The position numbers and the translations under genes are program-made. Shown piece by piece: positions 51,839-63,394 of a DNA stretch of 64,000 nucleotides; the first letter of the stretch is position 1, and the number at the start of each line of letters is the position of its first letter. The stretch is taken from positions 1 to 64,000 of the forward strand of contig JBBHKE010003483.1 of the NCBI GenBank assembly GCA_037447655.1, written 5' to 3'. This DNA comes from Zygnema cylindricum (Eukaryota; Streptophyta; Zygnematophyceae; Zygnematales; Zygnemataceae). The notes under the pieces were generated by a model. That model was not told the DNA's origin. It did no database searches and worked only from the letters and a program-made list of their open reading frames with translations.

Positions 51839-52108
51839 TGAAAAGTGAAAACTTCCAAAAAAAATGACCGTAGCATACACCCTTATTGGCCAGGATAATC
51901 GGATCCACTCAAATTAGCAATCAAGCCGGTTCAGAATCCGCCCAGCATAGGTTCAGTCTAGAAAAAAGGTCCGAACCGCACTACGAGGTTTGGGATTCGT
52001 TTAGTGAGATACAAGCCCTTCCGAACCGTTGGTTTCTGCCGAGCCGAATAGCACAAACCGCCGATCTGCTAATAATCTTCAATAATCCGAGAAATACGTT
52101 GGAAAAGG
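51839..52108. other. no gene between MITEs
   Basis: Short unassigned spacer; nothing supported. Confidence 0.4.
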
Positions 52109-52116
52109 CTACAAAG

Positions 52117-52478
52117 CATAGTACAAAAGTAGGCATTTCTATTGTAGGCCTTCTGTAGGCGCCTTTATCGTAAGTTGTGTTATGGGCTTTTATGTGATCT
52201 TCTTAGGTCGCTACTTTGATCAGCGACCGTCCGATCGTCCAAATCTGACGGTTTAAATAAAAAATACCTCAAAACTCGCAGAAAAATATTTTTTTGTCCG
52301 AATGTTTTTCAAAATTTAGACATGACATTTAATTCTCTATCGATCTATGTGCAACTCAACCCTGTTACTATTATTTTATTTTTGCGACCAATACAATATG
52401 GGTCTTAAGGTCATATTGTATGTTTTGCGTACAATAGGCATATTGTATGGGCGTACTTTCACCTACTTTTGAACTATG
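52117..52478 (+). mobile_element. hAT-like MITE copy 3
   Basis: 362 bp, TIR CATAGTACAAAAGTAGG / CCTACTTTTGAACTATG, with CTACAAAG duplicated at 52109-52116 and 52479-52486. Probably the most typical copy. Confidence 0.9.
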
Positions 52479-52732
52479 CTACAAAGTCACTTCCTCCAAT
52501 TTAGAGTACTTTCTTGTACAGTAATCGTTTGGAAGTACGATAGACCGTGAATCGCTATTAGCGTAGATACATTATCCAAGAAGGAAACAAATAGTGTTGA
52601 AACTTAAAGGTTCTTAACGTAAAGCCAACAAAACTTTAAACCGTCAAACCTTAACTACGGTAGAATACATAATATAGTACATTACTGTACACAATCAGTT
52701 TGGACACAACAACAAGCAGTTAGGGTACGGAG

Positions 52733-53188
52733 CAAAGTTCAAAAGTAGGTGAAAGTACACCCATACAATATGCCTATTGTACGCAAAACATACAATATGA
52801 CCTTAAGACCCATATTGTATTGGTCGCAAAATGAAAAAAAATAGTAACAGGGTTGAAATGCACATCGATCAATAGAGATTTAAACGTCATGTCTAAATTT
52901 TGAGGACAAAAAAATGTTTTTCTGTGAGTTTTTGAGGTTATTTTTATTTAAACCGTCAGATTTGGACAATCCGACGGTCGTTAATCAAAGTGGCGATCTA
53001 AGAAGATCACATGAAAAGCCCATAACACAACTTACGATAGGACTATCGTCGGATTCGGACGATCAGACGATCGGACAGTCGCTGACCAAAGTAGCGATCA
53101 AGAAGATCACAGGAAAAGCCCATAACACAACTTATGATAAAGGTGCCTACAAAAGGCCAACAATAGAAACGCCTACTTTTGAACTATG
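52733..53188 (-). mobile_element. hAT-like MITE copy 4, inverted
   Basis: Left end CAAAGTTCAAAAGTAGG, right end CCTACTTTTGAACTATG, with GTACGGAG duplicated at 52725-52732 and 53189-53196. The body is in reverse orientation, with an internal tandem duplication of about 95 bp (two gatcaca(t/g)gaaaagcccataac blocks). Confidence 0.9.
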
Positions 53189-53196
53189 GTACGGAG

Positions 53197-53836
53197 TGTC
53201 ACATTTTGTTCAATGCACAATCTAAAGCCCTCATGAAATAGTGTAGCTGACTCGTGCCTACATAATTGTGAAGGAAAAGATATAGTATAACTAATTCTAC
53301 ATTAGGTTCAAGAGTCGTAGTTTAGGGGCGCCGAATTAGTGTAATCCACACTAATGGAGGTGATTAAAAGTGGGAGTTATATTGTTGCATAGCAATTGAA
53401 ATCGATATATCGCGCATTCGATATATAGGAAAATCGATATTTCAAGCAATTGAGAAGTCACAAAACGATTTTAGTTGGCAGACATAGATATCGTCATCAT
53501 TGCAAAAAAATCGACCAATTTTTCTTTTTTAATCAACACCAGAGTACCATTCTTTGAAAGTTCAAATGCTCATTTTGCACTATGGACCTATTGGTGGTTC
53601 CATTGCACGAAAAGGATGCAATCCTCGGCCATCAGTCACCACCGTGCTCTGTCGGTTAATGGCCGAAGCTTGGGAACGTTGAAGGGCGACATAGATGCGT
53701 TGGCAGTAGAAAGCCGACATGAGAGTTGGAGAAGGGCTGCTAGGCCCTCTGACTTCGAAAGATGGTCGAGCGCAGTCGTGCAAAAATTTGTCGAAAGACG
53801 AGTCTAAGGTCCCAAATATCGATATTAGTCTAAATC
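53197..53836. other. no supported gene
   Basis: Includes a 110-codon frame (53475-53807) with no recognised motif. ATCGAT-rich patches occur at about 53400-53445. Confidence 0.4.
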
Positions 53837-54031
53837 GCTATTAGTATTAATGTTTTTTTCTTTTCTTAAAACATCTTTTCTCCGTACACACATGTCGAAC
53901 CGTGGATCTGGCGGTTGCGATTGAAAGAAACAATTTTCAACTTCCGATTGGCAGTCTCAAATTGAAAATATGACAAGTGTGTAAGGAAAAAAGATGTTTT
54001 AAGTGGCGAAAAAATTATTTACACTAATAGC
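53837..54031. mobile_element. MITE-2: 195-bp hairpin element with about 60-bp imperfect TIRs
   Basis: Left arm 53837-53896 (gctattag ... cttaaaacatctttt ... acacacatgtc) is an imperfect inverted copy of 53972-54031 (gacaagtgtgt ... aaaagatgttttaag ... ctaatagc). A partial relative is at 44953-45030, showing it is a dispersed family. The target duplication was not resolved. Confidence 0.65.
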
Positions 54032-55335
54032 AATACACCGTGTACAGTTTCAGCCAATGAATATTCAAAACGTAGGAAAGGCCATGTGACTTCGGAGTTC
54101 GGATAGGGAAGATTGCATATCCACTGTAATCCACCTGAAAATCTTTGCCAAAGGATATCCTGTAAGTTTGTAACGCTCCTTTTGCCTTCAGTTGACGTTT
54201 GTCGTTTGCCGCTCTTAGGGTTTGCTTTTCTTATTTTTGGCACAATTCGTACATTAGATAGTTTGCATAGAACGTATAGCTACAAAGTTCGTAAGTACAA
54301 ATCATACATTCAGATTATAAACTCCTCCATGATTGTCATATATGCAGTACTGTAGACTACGTGGCAATAACATTGAGTAAACACGTACGATAGGCCTCGT
54401 TTACTGACACGACCAGATGGAAACTTGACCTGAAGACTCCTGCCGCTAAATGTCTGTGTACTATTGCCGATAACTCTTGATGGAGATTCGGTAATTTCGT
54501 TGAAACCATTTTTTTTTCCCCCATTGCATAAGGTTATGCAGTGTAAAAAAAAAAAAAAAAACTTGCCCGATTTTTCACGGCTACCCCAATTATTGAACTT
54601 TCATAGGCTGCTTCGTCCTTATGGAACTTTCGGGGACCAAAACTCGTTTCTCGGTCTTTTCTCCCTCGTACTATTCACCACATGTAGCGTGTTGGTAGTC
54701 AAACGAAAGTATTTTCAAGTCTCTTTGTTCTCGTTCCAAAACCGTCATGTTTTTTATTTCTCCTTTTGCACACTAATTGCGTTTGCGAGCATCGGTCCAC
54801 TCTCATACCTCGTTTTTCAGTAGATTCTCCTTCTACTACAAGAGAGTACAGCAGTCGCAAAATATCGCCAAATACTGAAAAAAAGAGGCATAAATAACAA
54901 TTCTCCGTATCAGAAGATTCAAGTTTATGTCGTGGCATTTTATCTGTTTTGGGCTAACTCCCTTGTTTCGTTTGACGATCTTTCGTAGTCAAAATGAAGT
55001 TAAAATAGAGACCGTTTTTATTGTAGGCGATTTACCACGTGTCATGCGCTGTTGTTACCCCGTTAACCGATACGCTTTTACGAAAATAAAAGTTGACCGA
55101 AACTCGATTCTCGCGACTACCCGTACCCGCTCGTACCCCATAATATGTACAAAATAAGTGGTACATCTCCCTCATACCTTCCACGATACCAAGAGTAGAA
55201 AGTACAATAGTGTTGGATAGTATCACCAATACAAAACTCTCAATTTTTTTCGCTTTTAGCTTACCCGACCGTACGAGATTTTTTTTTTACTTTTTTTATC
55301 ACCCACCCGAATCCGACCGGGCCCTAAAATTTGGC
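54032..55335. other. no supported gene
   Basis: Unassigned DNA. Frames such as 54464-54823 lack motifs or visible splice structure. Confidence 0.4.
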
Positions 55336-55929
55336 TGTTGAAATTTATGTATTTTCTAGGTCTGTATTGGAAAAATAAATAGAGTGTTGAAAAGAGGTGA
55401 CTAATAGTTCACTTCTATATTTTAGTTAGAATGTGAAGAGAGAGAAAGAGAGGACCAAAGGCACGCCATGGTTGCCGCATCATTTAGAAGGAGGCAGAAT
55501 GAATTAGAAAGTATTTTACTAGTTTTAGCAAAATACTACTAACGAAACGATACACGTGGAACATTTCACGCATATTTATCTATTGATTCAAAGGACTAAT
55601 TCGCAGCAGACTAACGAAAACGCGCATTAATCAATTCATGCATGGAAGCGAATCGAAGCCGTATAAATACAATTGATCGGAAAGCCACCATTACAGCCGC
55701 CACCCGCAATAAGCTTTCTGCGGCCTTTTTGGATAGCGTCACGCGGTGCCACGTGGCGCCACATTATTTGACATCGGAGAAGATGGGAGGAGGAACCATG
55801 GCTCCCGATTTGGCACATGTCACCTTGTAGACCATGGCGTACAATGGTCGTACAATAAGTACATCGCCCATCGTACCTTCTTGTACTCTATATTGTTCCT
55901 ACTGGACTAGGGTTTACTAGTAGGTAGTG
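55336..55929 (+). repeat. LTR-B, 5' part, target of RLC-6
   Basis: Starts tgttgaaattta. Carries ccatgg near 55466, CCACGTGGCGCCAC near 55749 and a GTAC-rich region. Its last 260 bp recur at 62140-62399. RLC-6 begins at 55930. Confidence 0.7.
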
Positions 55930-56976
55930 TGTAGAAATTAATGGTTTTAAGTATTTTCTAGGTCTAAATAGAAACAAAGAAGCCGAGGCAGTCTACCTCT
56001 AACTTCTCTCTCCAACTCTCAAACTTGTCGCAGTCACTGAGAAATTGGAGAGGAAGCTAGAGCCATGGCTACCTAAGCTATCCTCAGGTTTACGGGAAAT
56101 TTATATTAGTCTACGGATTAATTACTAAAAGGTATGTGCCGGCGACAGGATTTGATCCTGGTACCTGCCGGCCGACAGCTAGGAGATAGCCGGTAGCCTT
56201 AGCCGTTAAGTCTAGAAGTACTGATGCGTAGTATATAGTACGATAATTATCTATACAAGTACACGTAGGATAATTCATTTAACTATAACTATTTACGGGA
56301 CACATAGATATGGAATTTTAAAAGTACGAATTGCGGTACGGATATGAAATCAATACCGCGCATTGATTTCGGAAGCGAAACAAATACCGCGCATGTATTT
56401 ATTACGGCTACGATAAAAAACGAGTTTAATCGGACGGTCGGAAATTGCGTCGAGATCGCGGAAGGAGAATTCGGCGGTTTGTGGGCAGCGCCACATCGGA
56501 TGACACGTGGCGATGTAACATTGGAGCGCGGCATCTCCGAGGATTTAAGGAGCGAATCCGGATACTCCACGTGTGGACATTTAGGCCATATCGTACAATA
56601 TCCGTACATAAAGTACACCGGCAGTTGTACTTTTACGTACGGAACTGAAATCTGATTGGTTCCGTACATCAGTAGATAGAGTCTGTGAGAGAGATAGGAC
56701 TTAGAAAAATTAGAAGATAGGACCCTCTCTCCCAGAGAGCTTCTGTACAAAAGGTCAACTTTGACCCTCCATAACTTACTGCTCAGGGGAGCAAATTCAG
56801 AGATTCTTTTTGCTATCAACTCAGGGGAGTCTTGCCTTCAAAGGGGTGAAGGTAGTCAGGGTTTTTGTTTGCCAGGGCGGCAGTTATTTTTGCTAAAACA
56901 CAAAGGGGTCAAGATTATCCTAGAGGCTTCTTGGAAGCTGTCCACTCTGAGGACTAATGGAAGTCTCAGAGTTTCA
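55930..56976 (+). repeat. 5' LTR of RLC-6
   Basis: 1047 bp, tgtagaaatta to gagtttca. Has paired taccgcgcat (56355 and 56388 region) and GACACGTGGCG near 56505. Confidence 0.93.
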
Positions 56977-57868
56977 GGTTATGGGCCCACCCTCTAGGGT
57001 ACCAATCTTTAATGGAACTGGCTTCATATACTGGGAAAGTATGATGATAGGAGCTCTATGCGAAAAAAGATTTTGGGGGATAGTGAGTGGACGGTTGGGG
57101 CGTCCATCAAGTCTTGGAATTCCTCCAGGGTTTGGAGGAACCAGATTCACCAGGAAAGAGGATCCACCTTCAACAGAGGAAACAAAAGAAGGAGAGGTGG
57201 TGGACAAAGGAAAGGAGAAGGAGACGACCACACCAATAGCAACCGGTTCGACGTTCATGTCACCTATTCCGAGGAACGAGGAGAATGATACTGAAACCTG
57301 GGTTTTCAACAATATGGCGGCAAAGCACTTCATCCTACGCCATCTCACTCAAGGACTTGCATGTCCTCATTTGCAGGTAGAAAGGGCATCCGATCTTTGG
57401 ATGGCTCTCATAGAGATGTACCGAAGTGGTACGATTCAGCAACAACAGTTGGCTGATCAGAAAGTTAAGGAGTATGTATATAAAGGGGGAAATATGTTGG
57501 ATTTTTGCAATGAGCTTGCTACACTCTTCATGGAGCTACACAGTGCGGGAAAAGATTTTAGTGAAAAAGAAAAGGTTAACTGTTTACTGATGAAGTTACC
57601 TGATGAGTTCGTGAACATAGTTTACCGTGTGCAGGACTTGCCTGACTCAAGGTGGATATGGAACTCAGTGGTAGGGATGATTCTAGTTCAAGAGAATACA
57701 ATCGAGATCCGAAGGGGAGGAAAGAGTGGCCAAGCCTTGGCAACAGCCACTGATTGGAGGAACAGGGTTTCCCGTAAAGCGGTCGGAAACTATGGGGGTA
57801 GGGAGCAGAAAAAACAGGCCGACGAATTCGAAACCAAGGGCTCCCAAAGGTTTATGTCATTTTTGTAA
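56957..57868 (+). pseudogene. gag: RLC-6 gag, frameshifted before the zinc knuckle
   Basis: Matches RLC-1 gag from the LTR-proximal ATG through the MILVQENTIEIRRGGKSG region. An extra A in the run at 57831-57833 (gaattcgaaacc against gagttcgaacc in RLC-1) shifts the frame; the native product ends at 57868. The conserved alternative start is 56981. Confidence 0.92.
56977..56989 (+). promoter_or_regulatory. primer-binding site of RLC-6
   Basis: GGTTATGGGCCCA, identical to RLC-1; half-tRNA-iMet type. Confidence 0.8.
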
Positions 57869-60800
57869 GAAACCGGGGCACTTTATGGCAGAGTGCACTA
57901 AGCTAACCGAGCTTCGGTTAAAGGAGGGGCAGACCGGTGGTACCCCGAGAGGAAAGAAAAAGGCCCTTGTCACACAGGTACTTGAGGCGGAATCCGAGGA
58001 CGAGGACGATGAGCTCCTTTTGGATGAGGAGTTGGAGGCGAAAAATGAGGTCGAAATTCCACGAAGGCAGAAATGTGCTTACGGTGGATTGAAAGGTGAA
58101 GCAGGCTGGATCATAGATTCAGGTGCCTCCATGCACATGTGTAAGGATAGGCACCTGTTCACTAAGATAAGAAAGATTCCCACCGTAGAGATAGAGTACG
58201 GGGATGGGAGGATAGTCACCACTACTCTTGTAGGATCGGTAGATCTGAAAGTGTTAGTAGAAGGAAAGGCATCCATATTAACATTCTCCGATGTATTGTT
58301 TATTCCGGAGCTGAACAAAAATCTTATCTCCACATCAGTATTGGATGATAAGGGTTTTTTTACTAGCACTAGGGAAGGAGTCTTTACTGCTAGTTTTGAG
58401 GATGATGTCTATTTCATTGCTGAGAAAGGTAGCCATGGGATGTTTAGGCTGATCTTAAGTAATGAAAAGAAAAAACTTTATTACGCTGGTGTTCATGATA
58501 TTATGATGTGGCATAAGAGGCTTGGGCATGTGAATCTAGATAAGTTAAGAGAGATGAAAAAGATGGGAGTGGTGGAAGGGATTCAGTTCAGTGAGAGTGA
58601 TGATATAAGTGATTGTAGTGGATGTGCTCAAGGTAAAGCACACAGATTACCCTTTCCTAAAGCAGCCACCTATAAGGGAGAAAAAATTCTAGATCTAGTA
58701 CACACAGATATTTGGGGACCGGCTAAAGTGCCCTCACCGGGGGGGAAGAGATTTATGATGACTATAACTGATGATTGGTCTCGGTATTCCCGGGTATATT
58801 TTTTGAAAAACAAGTCCGAAGCTGAGGATTGCTTCAGACAATATAAAGCATGGAGCGAAAAACTCCATGAAACTCCAATCAAGAGAGTAAGGAGTGACAA
58901 TGGTGGAGAGTATACTTCTAACCAGTTTGAGGATTTTCTGAGGGAAGATGGGGTTCAACACCAAAAGACAGTTCCAGAAAATTCGGAGCAGAATGGGGTA
59001 GCTGAAAGGTTAAATAGAACACTAAGTGATAGTGCTAGAAGTATGTTGTCAGATAAAAAGATAGGAAAAAGGTTTTGGGCAGAAGCTATGAACTGTGCTA
59101 ATTACCTCAAGAATAGAGTTCTTACTTCAGCTATAAAAGATCAAACACCTTATGAGAGATGGACAGGCCGGAAACCAGACATATCTCACTTAAAGGTTTT
59201 CGGCAGTCAAGTGTTCAGTCTAGATACTGATCGGTCCAATTGGAAGCTAGATCCTAAAGGAAAACCGGGATACTTATTAGGATATGATGAAGATGTTAAA
59301 GGATATAGAGTTTATGATCTAAAAAGGGAAGATATAATCTTAGTAAAGCATCTAGTAGTTATGGATGAAGGAAAGTCTGTGGATCCCTTCAAATATACGA
59401 AGTCAGTAAAAATCAGATTTGAGTCAGAAAATTCCGATGACTTTGAGCTTCCTAACTACCCAGGTTTTAGAGAAGATGACATTCTTGCAGGTACAAATCG
59501 GACCGAAAAGGACTCGGCTGTGGAAACTCCAGTGACAACTCTACTCGAAGCGGAAGACGTGGTGGAAATTGATTCGGAATCAAGGGATAGGGGAGAAGTC
59601 GAGTTTGTTCGAAAGAATCCACGAGAACCATCTATTCCGGCCTCAGATTTTGAGGGGGGGAGGAGAAGTAGCAAAAGACTGCAAGAAAAACAGGTTATTA
59701 ACAAGGTAACTAAACTATCTCATCAAGATGAACCTCAAACTTATGGAGAGGCGATGACTTGTCCAGAAAGAAACCGATGGAAGACAGCCATCAATGAGGA
59801 GATGGCTTCAATCATGGCAGCCGATACTTGGGAGCTGTTGGACTGTCCACCTAACCGAAAACCAATCGGTTGTAAGTGGGTTTTCAAACTAAAACTGAAC
59901 CCAGATAACACAATCGAGCGATACAAGGCTAGATTAGTGGCAAAGGGATTTACACAAAAGGAAGGAATTGACTACGAGGAAACCTTTGCCCCGGTGGTCA
60001 GATTTCCCTCCGTCCGCATACTTCTCAGTTTAGCAGCGGCGGAAGACATGGAAGTGCATCAGATGGACATCAAGACAGCCTTTTTGCATGGAGAATTGGA
60101 AGAGGAGATCTTCATGCGACAACCCGAAGGTTTTGTGGAGGAAGGAGAGGAGAGTAAGGTATGCCGGCTGATTAAATCTCTTTATGGTTTGAAACAGGCA
60201 CCTCGACAATGGAATAAGAAGCTTGATGAGTTTCTTACCGGTCTGGGATATATTCGGATCAGCTCAGATCACTCAATCTATGTTTTCGAAGATGAGGAAG
60301 GTCTTATATTTATTGCAATTTATGTTGATGATTTGCTTGTTTTAAGTAAATCAATGGAAAAAATTAACAAACTGAAAACCGATCTTAAGGGGAGATTTGA
60401 AATGAAGGATATGGGAGAAGCAAGATATATTTTGGGAATTCAAGTAGAGAGAGACAGGAAAAGGAAAATTATAAGATTGACTCAAAAAGAAGCAATAGGG
60501 AACATGCTTGAAAAATTTCAAATGGATAAAGCTAATAGTTGTACAACTCCAATGGAGTTAAAGAAGGGAAGTGAGGGGAGTGAGGAAGGAGTCATAGTCT
60601 TAGAAGAGGTATTATCTCCTGATGAACAGAAGTTCATGCAGACTATTCCTTACAGGCAAGTAGTGGGAAGTCTAATCTATTTTATGAATTGTACCCGACC
60701 GGATTTAGCTGCAGCTGTAGGAGTGCTGAGTAGAAGTTTAAATGCTCCCACTAAGAAGGATTGGGAGGCAGCTAAGAGAGTTCTTAGATACTTGATAGGA

Positions 60801-60932
60801 ACTAGGGATCTATGGTTGCATTTGGGTGGGGAGAATACTGACATCACCACTTGGAGTGATGCCAGTTATGGTGATGCTCCGATGAGGAGATGCACTTCTG
60901 GATATGTATTATATGTGGGTGATGGGGCTTGA
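57834..60932 (+). pseudogene. pol: RLC-6 protease-integrase-RT, open to a TGA in RNase H
   Basis: Downstream frame (open from 57726), about 1030 codons past the frameshift. CHFCKKPGHFMAEC near 57855, DSGAS near 58117, HKRLGH, TDIWGP, SDNGGEY and EQNGVAERLNR integrase motifs, YVDD near 60323, then RNase H to GDGA. TGA at 60930-60932 replaces the TGC of RLC-1. Apart from these two lesions the sequence is close to RLC-1 throughout. Confidence 0.94.
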
Positions 60933-61313
60933 TGTTGGAGTAGCAAACAGCAAAAGGTTATTGCTCAGTCCACCATGGAGGCTGAGTATATGGCCTCTTG
61001 CTCTGCTGTAAAAGAATTGATGTGGGTCAAGTCTTTGCTTGGTGAGCTTGGTCACCTTAAGAGTGGTGTGCAGAAAATATTTTGTGATAATCAGGCAGCA
61101 ATCGCTATTTCTGCCAATCCTAAACATCATTTTAAAGCCAAACACATGGACATCAGACTCAGCTTTGTTAGAGAAAAAGTAGAAAACAAAATAATCAGTT
61201 TAGAGTACAGGCCAGATAGTGAGATGGTAGCAGATATGATGACCAAACCTGTGCCTTCCCCTAAGCTAATTTTCTGCAGGGAGAAGTGTGGTCTGAAATT
61301 AAAGATTGACTAG
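60933..61313 (+). pseudogene. pol: RLC-6 RNase H C-terminus
   Basis: Same frame after the TGA: STMEAEYMAS, FCDNQAAIA, DIRLSFVREK and ADMMTKPVPSPK. Keeps the Asp that is Tyr in RLC-1. The purine tract follows at 61312-61326. Confidence 0.92.
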
Positions 61314-61326
61314 AAAATAAGGGGAG

Positions 61327-62139
61327 TGTAGAAATTAATGGTTTTAAGTATTTTCTAGGTCTAAATAGAAACAAAGAAGCCGAGGCAGTCTACCTCTAAC
61401 TTCTCTCTCCAACTCTCAAACTTGTCGCAGTCACTGAGAAATTGGAGAGGAAGCTAGAGCCATGGCTACCTAAGCTATCCTCAGGTTTACGGGAAATTTA
61501 TATTAGTCTACGGATTAATTACTAAAAGGTATGTGCCGTCGACAGGATTTGATCCTGGTACCTGCCGGCCGACAGCTAGGAGATAGCCGGTAGCCTTAGC
61601 CGTTAAGTCTAGAAGTACTGATGCGTAGTATATAGTACGATAATTATCTATACAAGTACACGTAGGATAATTCATTTAACTATAACTATTTACAGGACAC
61701 ATAGATATGGAATTGTAAAAGTACGAATTGCGGTACGGATATGAAATCAATACCGCGCATTGATTTCGGAAGCGAAACAAATACCGCGCATGTATTTATT
61801 ACGGCTACGATCAAAAACGAGTTAAATCGGACGGCCGGAAATTGCGCCGAGATCGCGGAAGGAGAATTCGGCGGTTTGTGGGCAGCGCCACATCGGATGA
61901 CACGTGGCGATGTAACATTGGAGCGCGGCATCTCCGAGGATTTAAGGAGCGAATCCGGATACTCCACGTGTGGACATTTAGGCCATATCGTACAATATCC
62001 GTACATAAAGTACACCGGCAGTTGTACTTTTACGTACGGAACTGAAATCTGATTGGTTCCGTACATCAGTAGATAGAGTCTGTGAGAGAGATAGGACTTA
62101 GAAAAATTAGAAGATAGGACCCTCTCTCCCAGAGAGCTT
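61327..62139 (+). repeat. 3' LTR of RLC-6, truncated
   Basis: Matches the 5' LTR to agagagctt at 62139; the last 235 bp are missing. Confidence 0.9.
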
Positions 62140-62836
62140 ATGTTTTGATCTGACGGCCGACATTGTAGCCCCCACGCGAAGTGAGCTTTTGGCGGCATTC
62201 GGAGATTGCGTCACGCGGGCCACGTGGCGCCACGTTATTTGATACTAGAGAACATGGGAGGAGGAACCATGGCTCTCGATTTGACAGGTGACACCTTGTA
62301 TAACATGTCGTACAATATCCGTATAATAAGTACATCGCCCATTGTACCTTCTTGTACTATAAAGTGTTCCTATTGGATTAGGGTTTAGTAGTAGGTAGTC
62401 GTGAGTAGGCAGACCAAGACTTAATGATATTTAGGTACCTCTCTCTAAGAGAGCTTGTAACTATAAAGGTCATCTTTGACCAGCCATAACTTAATGCTCG
62501 GGTGAGCAAATTCAATGATTCTTTTTGCTGCGAACTCAGGGGAGTCCAAGCTACACAAGGGTGTAGTCGGTCATAGTCTTTTCGTGGCAGGGTGGCACAT
62601 ATTCAGTGGGAAAGTCAAAGTGGGGAATATTGTCCAAAACACATATTCAAACTTTGCATTCTGTGGTGGAACTGAGCACACAGAAGGTCTTCTCTTCACA
62701 GGGGTGAAGGTGTATTGGGGTTCTAATTGTCAAGGGATCATTCATTTGGGTTTATATCAACTTGGAGTCGACACTATCTAGATTAGCTTTTGTTGGATCT
62801 GCGAATTTTGTGGGCAATGGAGCCCATAGAATTTCA
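62140..62836 (+). repeat. LTR-B, 3' part
   Basis: Begins at the position equivalent to about 55672 of the first LTR-B piece and runs to the LTR end (agaatttca). Shares cttaatgctcgggtgagcaaatt and ctcaggggagtcc with the RLC-1 LTR family at lower identity, so the two LTR families are distantly related. Confidence 0.7.
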
Positions 62837-63394
62837 CACCCGAATCCGTTTCGGATCTGATGCGGGCAGTCGGGTAATAGTCAGGTACAAATTCGGTTGC
62901 TAGATTGCGACCTCTGGGCCGACTCCACCTTTGACTTTAATTGTCAAAGAATCGGCTGAAACGGTAGCCAAATTGTAGCGCAGAAAAAAGAATGGGGGAA
63001 ATCGCTACACCGTGCGAATCTTCTAGAATAAATGAGAATAACAGTTCCAGTTGTGTGGCGTTGCGCAGTTTATTTGTCGTTTTGTCTGATTTGTTTAATG
63101 TTGTTTCAATCTAGTACTTTGGCGAACATGTTTGTTAAGCGCGTCTGTTTCGGCGCCTGTGAGTAGTGAGTAAGGGTACAACCCCATGTGGCTAAGGGTA
63201 TTTTCGCATGTGCTAAAGTTACAGTTATTCTCTGTCGTTTTCCTCCATAACTTAGAAAAATACGAGAAAATCTACATCCGTACCAAAAAACTGAAATTAA
63301 CACCGTACAAGTTGCGTTACCTTGAAACTTTTTGTGTACTGCAGTTTGTCGTCTAGTGCGATGCCATTTGTCGTCTAGCGCATTTCGACCCACT
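62837..63394. other. no supported gene
   Basis: Unassigned; short frames only. Confidence 0.4.

Larger units (their letters stand above)
55930..62139 (+). mobile_element. RLC-6: young copia element with truncated 3' LTR
   Basis: 5' LTR 55930-56976 and 3' LTR 61327-62139, differing by about seven substitutions over 0.81 kb. The coding region has only one frameshift and one nonsense codon. The 3' LTR stops 235 bp short and adjoins LTR-B sequence, so no duplication can be read. Confidence 0.94.

Noticed and set aside
56289-56819. 176-codon minus-strand frame in the RLC-6 LTR
   Set aside because: Overlaps the plus-strand LTR frame; no motif and no sign of selection; most likely chance openness in a GC-moderate LTR.
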